A stretch of DNA of 64,000 nt from an uncultured Christensenellaceae bacterium (GTDB taxonomy: Bacteria > Bacillota > Clostridia > Christensenellales > Aristaeellaceae). The notes beneath the pieces were generated by a model, which was given only the letters and a program-made list of their open reading frames with translations, was not told where the DNA came from and did no database searches. The position numbers and the translations under genes were made by a program. Where the stretch lies: the NCBI GenBank assembly GCA_905234985.1, contig CAJOJQ010000001.1, positions 158,192 through 222,191 of the forward strand, written 5' to 3'. Below, piece after piece: positions 1 to 7,293 of the stretch (position 1 is its first letter; the number at the start of each line of letters is the position of its first letter).

Positions 1-1
1 G

Positions 2-30
2 CCCGGGGCAAATTGCTCCGGGTCGTTTTC
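2..30 (+). terminator. Probable terminator of a gene left of the window
   Basis: An imperfect GC-rich inverted repeat (CCCGGGGCAA pairing with TTGCTCCGGG) is followed by TCGTTTTC. It looks like the end of a plus-strand gene outside the window. No coding region precedes it here, so its owner is unknown. Confidence 0.45.
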
Positions 31-125
31 AAAGTAATGACCTCTTGTATGTAAAAGCAATGGTACTTTCCCTATCAGTGGTACGTTGTAATATTTTAAG
101 TCAAGAAAAATCCACTGTTGCGGGT

Positions 126-175
126 CCAGGGGCGTCACGCCCCTGGCGCGGGGTCTGGGGCCGCGGAGGCCCCAG
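126..175. repeat. Paired GC hairpins downstream of the ABC exporter gene
   Basis: Two stem-loops follow one another: a perfect 21-base palindrome at 126-146 (CCAGGGGCGT / ACGCCCCTGG) and an 8-bp stem at 155-175 (CTGGGGCC / GGCCCCAG). On the minus strand a T-rich stretch (ATTTTTC) follows about 20 bases later. They may end the exporter transcript. The GGGTCTGGGG string between them recalls the palindromes found elsewhere in the window. Confidence 0.55.
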
Positions 176-183
176 CGTTCCCC

Positions 184-2844
184 TTATTCTGTCCGCAGGG
201 CCACCACGGGGTCCTTCTTGGCCGCCATGCGGGAGGGGATCAGGCCGGCGATCAGGGTGAGGATCATGGAAATGCCCACCAGGATCAGCCCGGCCTTGGC
301 GGGCAGGCCTGCCAGGTCGGGGATGCCGGTCACGTTCTTGATGATGATATTCATCAGCACCACCAGCGCCAGGGTGACCAAGATGCCGATGGCCCCGGCC
401 ACGAAGCCCACGATGAGGGTTTCGGCGTTGAACACCCGGGAAATGTCCCGCTTGCTGGCGCCGATGGCCCGCAGGATGCCGATTTCCTTGGTGCGCTCCA
501 GCACGCTGATATAGGTGATGATGCCGATCATGATGGAGGACACCACCAGGGAGATGGCCACGAAGGCGATCAGCACATAGCTGATGGCGTTCACGATGGT
601 GGTGACGGAGGACATGAGCAGCCCCACGTAATCGGTGTAACGGATGGCGTTATCTTCCCCCGCCGCTTCGTTATAGGCGGCGATCAGGGCCGACAGCTTT
701 TCCTTGGAGGCGAAATCTTTGGGATAAATGAAGATGGAGCTGGGCTTGCTCACGTCGCTGACGCCCATGAGGCTCAAATTCTTTTCCAGGGAGGTGCCCC
801 GGCTTTCCGGCTGGGTGGCCAGCAGCACCGATTTTACGTCTTCCTTGCTGACCATGTTCACGGCGAAGTCGGGCACCTGCTCCAGCCGCTTCTGGATGTC
901 GGGGCTGAGGCCTAAGAAGCCGATGTATTCTTTCAGGAACTCGCTCACGCTCATGCTGTCCAGGGCGGCGACCAGGTCCACCGCGTTGGTCTCAAAGGGC
1001 TGGCCGGTGAACACGTCCACGGTGGGGTTAGCTAACTGTTCCTGTACGATCTGGCTGTTGTTTACCTGATCCAGCAGGTATTCCATCAGCTCGAACCGAT
1101 AGCCGATGGAGCCGGTGGCGGAAGTGACCACCGCGCCCTCCGCCGGGCGCAGGATGCCCACGATTTTGATTTCCAGGGCGTCCTGCAGCTTTTCCCGCAG
1201 ATAGCCTTCCTCCTGGCTGTAATCCTTCCACAGCGCCCCGTCCTTCCGGAACAGGTCTGTGTTCAGCAGCAGGCGGAAGCGGAGGCTCATCAGTTCCTCG
1301 TAGGTGAACTCCATATCCTCGCTTTCAATGGCTTCCCCGCGCATGAGGGCCTCGAACTGCCCTTTCAGCTCGCTTTGGTCCTTGAGGCCCAGGGTGTACA
1401 GGGTATAATCGCTCAATTCGTTGCGGGAATTGACGATGATCACCATCTCATCCAATTTTTCCGGCATGCGGCCTGCCAGCACCGTGTACTGGGCTTTGAG
1501 CAGCTCCGGGTTGTCCAGCAGGGCTTCAAAGGCGTTCATGCGGCGCATGGAGGTATTCATCATGGTCTGCTGGATGCCCGAGCCGGAACCCATCATATTC
1601 AGCATGCTCATCATGCCGGTTGCTTCCAGGGTGGTGGAGGGGTTCACCTGAATGGGTTCGCCGTTTTCATCCAGGCGGTACAGGGGCATGGGCGTGTCGT
1701 ACTCGTACTGAATGCCGCTGACCAGCTCCTGCACGCCGGAGGCGGGATCGTCCAAAAATGCCTTGAAGGGCGTCAGGTTGTTTTCCGAAATGCCGCTCAT
1801 CCAGCCGCTCATGAGCTTGGTCATGCGGCTGCCGGAATAGATCTTGCCCGGCTCCCGCACCCGTTCGTCGCCGGAAATGCCCATTACGCCGCTCATCATG
1901 TCGGTCATGTCCATGGTGCGCTCGTCGATTTCCACGGGATAGGAGGAAAGCGTGTCCTGCTCCACCCGGTTGATGTAGGCGTTCACCCCGGCGGACAGGG
2001 ACAGGATCAGCGCGATGCCGATGATGCCGATGGAACCGGCGAAGGCGGTAAGCACCGTGCGGCCTTTCTTGGTGAGCAGGTTGTTCAGCGACAGGGAAAG
2101 GGCGGTCAGGAAGCTCATGGAGGGCTTTTTCTGCTTTTCTCCCGTCCCTGTTTTCGTCTCCGATTCTGTGCAGGGGTTGGAATCGCTGGTCACCTTGCCG
2201 TCCAGCAGGCGGATGATGCGGCTGGCGTACTGGTCGGCCAAATCAGGATTGTGGGTGACCATGATGACCAGCTTGTCCTTGGAAATTTCTTTCAGAATTT
2301 CCATCACCTGCACGCTGGTTTCGCTGTCCAGGGCGCCGGTGGGTTCGTCGGCCAAAAGGATATCCGGGTCGTTCACCAAGGCGCGGGCGATGGCGACGCG
2401 CTGCATCTGGCCGCCGCTCATCTGGTTGGGCTTCTTTTTCAGCTGATCGCTTAAACCTACCTTTTCCAGGGCTTCCACGGCCCGCCGCCGCCGCTCCTCC
2501 CGGCTCACGCCGGAGAGGGTCAGGGCCAGCTCCACGTTGGAAAGCACCGTCTGGTGGGGGATCAGGTTATAGCTCTGGAATACGAAGCCGATGGAATGGT
2601 TGCGGTAGGCGTCCCAATCGCTGTCTTTAAACTGCTTGGTGGATTTTCCGTTGATGATGAGATCGCCCCGGCTGTACTGGTCCAGGCCGCCGATGATGTT
2701 CAGCAGCGTGGTTTTTCCGCAGCCGGAGGGGCCTAAAATGGCGGCGAACTCGCAGGGACGAAATTGCAGGTCGATTCCTCGCAGGGCTTCCACCTTGGCG
2801 CTTCCGGTTTGATAATCCTTGGCGATATCTTTGAGAATCAGCAT
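184..2844 (-). CDS. ABC transporter, ATPase fused to FtsX-type permease (MacB-like)
   Basis: An 886-residue protein joining an ABC ATPase to an FtsX/MacB-like permease. Visible are Walker A GPSGCGKTT (residues 38-46), signature MSGGQMQRV (142-150), Walker B ILLADEPTG (162-170) and the switch His198. A first membrane helix lies near 263-288, a large extracytoplasmic segment follows, and three C-terminal helices include the FtsX signature ERTKEIGILRAIGAS. Such proteins export peptides, lipids or drugs, or drive cell-envelope conformational work; the substrate cannot be read from sequence. The start at 2844 is chosen because AAAGGAG sits 8 bases upstream; the frame stays open 49 codons further but without a ribosome site. 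It is transcribed alone, divergently from the MATE gene. Confidence 0.9.
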   Translation of the reverse strand: MLILKDIAKDYQTGSAKVEALRGIDLQFRPCEFAAILGPSGCGKTTLLNIIGGLDQYSRGDLIINGKSTKQFKDSDWDAYRNHSIGFVFQSYNLIPHQTVLSNVELALTLSGVSREERRRRAVEALEKVGLSDQLKKKPNQMSGGQMQRVAIARALVNDPDILLADEPTGALDSETSVQVMEILKEISKDKLVIMVTHNPDLADQYASRIIRLLDGKVTSDSNPCTESETKTGTGEKQKKPSMSFLTALSLSLNNLLTKKGRTVLTAFAGSIGIIGIALILSLSAGVNAYINRVEQDTLSSYPVEIDERTMDMTDMMSGVMGISGDERVREPGKIYSGSRMTKLMSGWMSGISENNLTPFKAFLDDPASGVQELVSGIQYEYDTPMPLYRLDENGEPIQVNPSTTLEATGMMSMLNMMGSGSGIQQTMMNTSMRRMNAFEALLDNPELLKAQYTVLAGRMPEKLDEMVIIVNSRNELSDYTLYTLGLKDQSELKGQFEALMRGEAIESEDMEFTYEELMSLRFRLLLNTDLFRKDGALWKDYSQEEGYLREKLQDALEIKIVGILRPAEGAVVTSATGSIGYRFELMEYLLDQVNNSQIVQEQLANPTVDVFTGQPFETNAVDLVAALDSMSVSEFLKEYIGFLGLSPDIQKRLEQVPDFAVNMVSKEDVKSVLLATQPESRGTSLEKNLSLMGVSDVSKPSSIFIYPKDFASKEKLSALIAAYNEAAGEDNAIRYTDYVGLLMSSVTTIVNAISYVLIAFVAISLVVSSIMIGIITYISVLERTKEIGILRAIGASKRDISRVFNAETLIVGFVAGAIGILVTLALVVLMNIIIKNVTGIPDLAGLPAKAGLILVGISMILTLIAGLIPSRMAAKKDPVVALRTE

Positions 2845-2900
2845 AGCGTCGCTCCTTTCCCCGATAACCGATGGGGACGCAAAAAACAAAAAAGAAAAAT

Positions 2901-2936
2901 ATGCGCGCCGCCGCCCGAAACCGAAGCGGCGCGCAT
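2901..2936 (-). promoter_or_regulatory. Leader hairpin with U-tract at the exporter 5' end
   Basis: On the minus strand the exporter transcript should begin almost exactly at a very strong GC hairpin (ATGCGCGCCGC pairing with GCGGCGCGCAT). It is followed by a T-rich run of about 20 bases, before the ribosome site. It has the form of an intrinsic terminator placed inside the leader, so it may be an attenuator; a 5' mRNA-stabilising hairpin is the alternative. The structure is seen in the sequence; the function is inference. Confidence 0.5.
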
Positions 2937-2938
2937 TT

Positions 2939-2967
2939 ATTATATGACAGCAAAGGGAAAATATCAA
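2939..2967 (-). promoter_or_regulatory. Sigma-A promoter of the ABC exporter
   Basis: On the minus strand TTGATA and TATAAT are separated by exactly 17 bases, a near-consensus vegetative promoter pointing at the exporter gene. The expected start of transcription is near 2932. Confidence 0.8.
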
Positions 2968-3040
2968 CCGCAAGCGCGGTATGAATTGCAAATCTCAATT
3001 TCTCATTCACGCGTGAGCCGTGACTCAGGGCGGATTTTTC

Positions 3041-3069
3041 TTGATTTTCCCGCTTTTTTCCATTATAAT
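3041..3069 (+). promoter_or_regulatory. Sigma-A promoter of the MATE/GNAT/phosphatase unit
   Basis: TTGATT and TATAAT separated by 17 bases, pointing right. It lies about 140 bases upstream of the MATE gene, leaving a leader of roughly 130 bases in which I see no known riboswitch. Confidence 0.75.
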
Positions 3070-3206
3070 GCAAAGTACATTCCGTGACGCCGGGAACAGG
3101 CCCAGCGGTCACGGATCGCGGGGAAACGAGGAAAGCCGCGTTTCTGCCGGGCTTTGAAGCGTAAGCGGAGAAAGCCCCAGCACAGCATGAATGATTGAAA
3201 GAAGTT

Positions 3207-5000
3207 ATGCATTCAATGGATCGAACGCGAGAAAACCGGACGGAGACTGAACTGGCGCAAAACGCCGCGTTTATTCGCGGCGCTTATCGCAAAGCCGTGA
3301 TCACGGGAATGCTCTCCATCCTGAGCGTCAATATCAACGTGTTTGTGGACGGCATTCTGGTGGGCAGCCGCATCGGCTCCGACGCGCTGGCGGCGATCAA
3401 TCTGAGCCTGCCGGTTTGCTGGGCGCTGTGCGTGGTGGGCGCGTTCCTCGCCGCCGGAACGGAGATTCCCGCCGCATGGGCTATCGGCATTGGCGACGGC
3501 GGAAAGCGGGACGTGTTTTTCCGCACCGGCCTGAACGCCTCCGTGCTGGCTTCGCTGGTCATTACCGCGCTTTCCCTGGCGCTTCGGGAGCCGCTGGTGT
3601 CGTTTCTGTGCGACGACGAAGCGGCCCGGGCCTATGTGATGGACTATGTGGTGATCACGCTGATCGGGGCGCTTCCCAAGATTTTGATTTACATTCCCTT
3701 CTGGTATCTGCGCCTGGACGGGAAAAACGCGGATATCAGCGTCATGATGATCGGCATGGCCCTGATCAATATCGTGCTGGACGTGCTGCTGGTGTACGTT
3801 TGGGATATGGGCGTTTTCGGCGCGGGGCTGGCCAGCGTGATCGCCACGGCGCTGGCCTGTCTGTATGGTCTTCTTCGCCTGTTTTCCAGGGGAAGCCCCT
3901 ATACCTGGCGGCCGGAGATGGCGCGCGGGCGAAAGGAATGGGTGACCATTGCCGCGGCGGGCTTTCCGTCGGCCTTTAACAACCTCTGCTCCACCGTGCG
4001 GCTGCTGATCATCAATTCCCTGCTGATGGCCCACGGCGGCGCGGGACTGGTGGCGGTGTTCACCGCGGTCAACGGCATATGGGGCTTTGGCGAGTGCGTC
4101 ACTTTAGGGGTGCCCGCCGCGGGCGGCGGCATGCTGGCCGTATTCAGCGGCGAGCGCGACAACGGAAGCTGCCGCCTGCTGCTGCGGGAGGAATGGAAGA
4201 TCGGCTGGATGGCCGGGGGCGTGTTCCTGGCGCTGTGTGCGGCGCTGTCCGGGGTGATTTCGGCCATGTACGGCCTGAAGGGCAGCATCCTGGTTCCGCT
4301 GCTGTGGATGGCCCTGTCCGTGTTTCCCGCCCTGCTTCTGAACATCCTGTCCACCTATTACAACATGTCCGAGCTGAACGGGTGGGCCAGCGGGCTGATC
4401 CTGCTGCGGACGATCGTGATGGTCTACGCCGGGCTGCGCCTGGTCATCGCCTCGGGCTTTTCCACGTTCTCCTTCCTGCTGGCGGCGGAGCTGTTCACGC
4501 TGATTTTCTGGTGGGGGGCCACGGGGCTGCATCACCGGCGGCGTCCCCGGGATTCCCGGTATCTGCTGACCGACCTGGAAAATGAAAAGAGCGGAAAGGT
4601 GCTGAACTTCTCCGTGAGCGCCAACGTGGAGGAGATCGTCAGCGCCAGCGAGCGCATCAGCCGATTCTGCGCCGTGAACGGAATGAACGCTCAGGAGACG
4701 ATTCGCCTGGAGATGAGCATGGAAGAAGTGATGACGCTGATCCACCAGGTCAACGCGGAAAAGGGCGTCCAGAACCTTCAATTCGACCTGCGCGCCTTTT
4801 CGGTCAACGACGACAGGGGCATCCGCATCCGGTACAGCGGGATCCCGTTCAATCCGTTCAATTTTTCGCCCGGAGCCGAGAGCGCCGAGGACGACGTGTT
4901 TATGGGCGTTCGGATGATCAAGAAAATGGTGGAGTCGATCAACTACCAAAGGGCCTTCGGGGTCAACACGCTGCAGATTGTGCTGAAAGAGGGTGAATGA
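3207..5000 (+). CDS. MATE-family transporter fused to a degenerate RsbW-like ATPase domain
   Basis: A 597-residue fusion. Residues 1 to about 450 form a polytopic MATE-type membrane part with around twelve hydrophobic segments, expected to be a cation-coupled drug or metabolite exporter. Residues about 465-597 resemble the Bergerat-fold ATPase of anti-sigma factors (RsbW, SpoIIAB): an N-box region (EMSMEEVMTLI), a GIPFNP element and MGVRMIKKMV. Two key residues look lost: the Mg-binding Asn of the N-box is Leu511 and the ATP-binding Asp before GIPF is Tyr543, so ATP binding is doubtful. The start is uncertain: ATG 3207 or 3216 (AAAGAAG upstream), or TTG 3195. The next gene follows the stop codon with no gap, implying coupled translation with the GNAT and SpoIIE-type phosphatase genes. 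Confidence 0.85.
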   Translation: MHSMDRTRENRTETELAQNAAFIRGAYRKAVITGMLSILSVNINVFVDGILVGSRIGSDALAAINLSLPVCWALCVVGAFLAAGTEIPAAWAIGIGDGGKRDVFFRTGLNASVLASLVITALSLALREPLVSFLCDDEAARAYVMDYVVITLIGALPKILIYIPFWYLRLDGKNADISVMMIGMALINIVLDVLLVYVWDMGVFGAGLASVIATALACLYGLLRLFSRGSPYTWRPEMARGRKEWVTIAAAGFPSAFNNLCSTVRLLIINSLLMAHGGAGLVAVFTAVNGIWGFGECVTLGVPAAGGGMLAVFSGERDNGSCRLLLREEWKIGWMAGGVFLALCAALSGVISAMYGLKGSILVPLLWMALSVFPALLLNILSTYYNMSELNGWASGLILLRTIVMVYAGLRLVIASGFSTFSFLLAAELFTLIFWWGATGLHHRRRPRDSRYLLTDLENEKSGKVLNFSVSANVEEIVSASERISRFCAVNGMNAQETIRLEMSMEEVMTLIHQVNAEKGVQNLQFDLRAFSVNDDRGIRIRYSGIPFNPFNFSPGAESAEDDVFMGVRMIKKMVESINYQRAFGVNTLQIVLKEGE

Positions 5001-5591
5001 ATGCAGCTTGAAACGCGAAAAGCGGAGGACCGTGATCTGCCCGCGATCAAGCGCTTGACGGACGAGTATCTGGCGCGGGATTATTATTCGCTGGAAGAAC
5101 TGGAAGCGTGCATTCACGGGGACAGGAACCTGTTCTATGTGGTGACGGACGCGGAGCGCAATAACGATGTCATTTCCTACTTTTACGCGTTCCTGGCCGG
5201 ACTGGACGAGGCGCTGAAAATCATGCATGTGAAGGAAAGGCCGGAACCGCTGCGCAAGTATGACGGAGACGCGCTCATGGGCGTGTACAAGCTGTCGAGT
5301 ACGGAAAAGGCGTACCAGCGGCACGGCATATGCTCATCCTTCGTGCGTAATTTGGAGCCGGTGCTTCGGGAACGCGGCGCCAAGATGATCCTGGCTACGG
5401 CCATGCGTTCCCCGGATCAAAAGGTGCCCATGAAGAAAATCTTCCACGATACCGGCTTTTCCGCCATCGCGGAAATCTTTCGGCCCTGGGAGGAAATGAC
5501 CCTGTACTGCCCTTACTGCAACCGGAACCACTGCGTCTGCGACGCGGTGTTCTACGCGAAGAACCTGGAGGATGGGAATGGACGTGAATAA
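5001..5591 (+). CDS. GNAT-family acetyltransferase with C-terminal Cys cluster
   Basis: A 196-residue protein with the GNAT fold: an N-terminal part starting LETRKAEDRDLPAIKRL, and the acetyl-CoA region around EKAYQRHGICSSFVRNLEPV, where the usual R/Q-x-x-G-x-G/A appears as QRHGIC. The C-terminus carries CPYCNRNHCVC, a likely zinc-binding knuckle absent from most GNATs. The substrate is unknown. It begins directly after the MATE stop codon and overlaps the phosphatase gene by 14 bases, so the three are one translational unit. Confidence 0.8.
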   Translation: MQLETRKAEDRDLPAIKRLTDEYLARDYYSLEELEACIHGDRNLFYVVTDAERNNDVISYFYAFLAGLDEALKIMHVKERPEPLRKYDGDALMGVYKLSSTEKAYQRHGICSSFVRNLEPVLRERGAKMILATAMRSPDQKVPMKKIFHDTGFSAIAEIFRPWEEMTLYCPYCNRNHCVCDAVFYAKNLEDGNGRE

Positions 5592-7194
5592 GGAGAAGAA
5601 ACCCGGCGGGAAGCGATTTGGCGTCAGCAAGAAGCTGCTGTTGAGCATTATTCTGATGACCCTCCTGATCTGCGTGATTTCCACGATCAGCGGGTATTAC
5701 CAGTACGACGGCGCGATCAGGAAGCTCTATAACGACAACGGCTATGTGATCGGGAACATCATTTTGGATCACATCGACCACGACAAGGTGGGTTACTACG
5801 CGCAGACCTGGACCGAGGACGAGCATTACGCGGAAATCGCGGACTACTTAAAGGACGTGGAACAGATTTCCGGCGCGGCGTTCATTTACATCGTCACCGT
5901 CTACGAGGATCAAACGCTGCGCTACGTGTTTGATTCCTCCGGCACGCCCATCGGGGAAACCGACCCGGTCTCCTCCCATTTTGACGAAGTGTGGGCGGCC
6001 TATACCGAAGGAAAGAAACCGGAGAGCTATCTGGTTCGCCATTCCGCAAAGTACGGTTATCTCACTTCGAGCATGCTGCCCATCATCGACAGTCAGGGCA
6101 AGGTGGTGGCGCTGCTGCTGGTGGACGTCTGGATGGAAGTGATTCTGTCCACCCTGTACAGCTATATCATCAGAATGGTGCTGATTTCAGCGGGAGTTCT
6201 GGCGTTGTTCAGCGTGGTCTATTGGTTCTTCATGCGCAGGAATTTCATCGGGCCGCTGATGAAAATTCGCGGAAACGTTACGGAGTTCGCGCGGAACGAT
6301 ACGCAAACCACCATCTCCCTTGCGGACATCCAAACCGGGGACGAGATTCAGGATCTGGCGCAGTCCATCGGCACGATGGAGAGCGATATCGTCCAGTATA
6401 TCGACAACATCCAGAAAATCACGGCGGAAAAGGAGCGTATCGGCGCGGAACTCAACGTGGCCACCCAGATTCAGGCGGACATGCTGCCCCGCATTTTCCC
6501 GCCTTTCCCGGAACGCCATGAATTTGACCTGTACGCCTCCATGGCCCCCGCCAAGGAAGTGGGCGGCGATTTTTACGATTTCTTCCTGATCGACGACGAT
6601 CATATCTGCCTGGTCATGGCCGACGTTTCCGGCAAAGGCGTGCCCGCCGCGCTGTTCATGGTCATCGCCAAAACGCTGATCAAAAACCGCGCCCAGCAGG
6701 GCGACAGCCCGGCGGAGATCATGCGGAACGTAAACGAGCAGCTGTGCGAGGGCAACGAGGCGCAGCTCTTCGTGACCGTTTGGGTGGCGATCATCGAAAT
6801 CTCCACGGGCCGCGGCGTGGCCGCCAACGCGGGCCACGAGAATCCCGTGATCCGGCGCAGGGACGGTCTATACGAGCTGGTGGTGTACCGCCATTCTCCC
6901 GCCCTGGCCGTTTTCGGGGGCATCCGCTTCCGGGAGCATTCCTTTGAGCTGCATCCCGGCGACAGCCTGTTCGTTTATACGGACGGCGTGCCCGAGGCGA
7001 CGGACGCCCAAAATCAGCTCTTTGGCTCAAACCGGATGCTGGAGGCCCTGAACCAAAACGTTTCGCTGTCCCCGGAGGAAACCATCAAAAACGTTCGGCG
7101 CGCGGTGGACGGCTTTGTGGGCAGCGCGCCGCAGTTTGACGATATCACCATGCTCTGCTTCCACTACAAAGGAAACGCTGGGCTTGCCGAATGA
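5578..7194 (+). CDS. Membrane-bound SpoIIE/RsbU-type PP2C phosphatase with HAMP domain
   Basis: A 538-residue signalling protein. A first membrane helix (about residues 17-38) is followed by an external sensor segment of roughly 150 residues. A second helix (about 195-220), a HAMP linker and a short coiled coil lead into a C-terminal SpoIIE phosphatase domain. Metal-binding motifs of the PPM fold are intact: EVGGDFYDF, MADVSGKGVPAALF, VYTDGVPEA and FDDITM. Family members dephosphorylate STAS anti-anti-sigma factors in partner switching. No STAS gene is adjacent, so the target is unknown; the ATPase-like domain two genes upstream suggests a linked pathway. ATG 5578 is preferred over ATG 5572 because GGAGG ends 6 bases before it. 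Confidence 0.9.
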   Translation: MDVNKEKKPGGKRFGVSKKLLLSIILMTLLICVISTISGYYQYDGAIRKLYNDNGYVIGNIILDHIDHDKVGYYAQTWTEDEHYAEIADYLKDVEQISGAAFIYIVTVYEDQTLRYVFDSSGTPIGETDPVSSHFDEVWAAYTEGKKPESYLVRHSAKYGYLTSSMLPIIDSQGKVVALLLVDVWMEVILSTLYSYIIRMVLISAGVLALFSVVYWFFMRRNFIGPLMKIRGNVTEFARNDTQTTISLADIQTGDEIQDLAQSIGTMESDIVQYIDNIQKITAEKERIGAELNVATQIQADMLPRIFPPFPERHEFDLYASMAPAKEVGGDFYDFFLIDDDHICLVMADVSGKGVPAALFMVIAKTLIKNRAQQGDSPAEIMRNVNEQLCEGNEAQLFVTVWVAIIEISTGRGVAANAGHENPVIRRRDGLYELVVYRHSPALAVFGGIRFREHSFELHPGDSLFVYTDGVPEATDAQNQLFGSNRMLEALNQNVSLSPEETIKNVRRAVDGFVGSAPQFDDITMLCFHYKGNAGLAE

Positions 7195-7210
7195 CGGCAC
7201 AGTCCATCCC

Positions 7211-7244
7211 GGGAACGCCGCTTGTCCGGCGTTCCCCTTTTTTG
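7211..7244 (+). terminator. Terminator of the phosphatase transcript
   Basis: A 10-bp stem (GGGAACGCCG / CGGCGTTCCC) with a 6-base loop, followed by CTTTTTT. It is 17 bases after the phosphatase stop codon and is an intrinsic terminator on the plus strand. Confidence 0.9.
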
Positions 7245-7246
7245 CG

Positions 7247-7273
7247 CAAAAAAGGCCGCCGCAGCCTGCGGCA
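7247..7273 (-). terminator. Terminator of the purine operon
   Basis: On the minus strand GCCGCA-GGC-TGCGGC is followed by GGCC and TTTTTT, just after the purL stop codon. It lies back to back with the phosphatase terminator, separating the two convergent transcripts. Confidence 0.8.
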
Positions 7274-7293
7274 GCCGGTGAATGATCCGTTGA

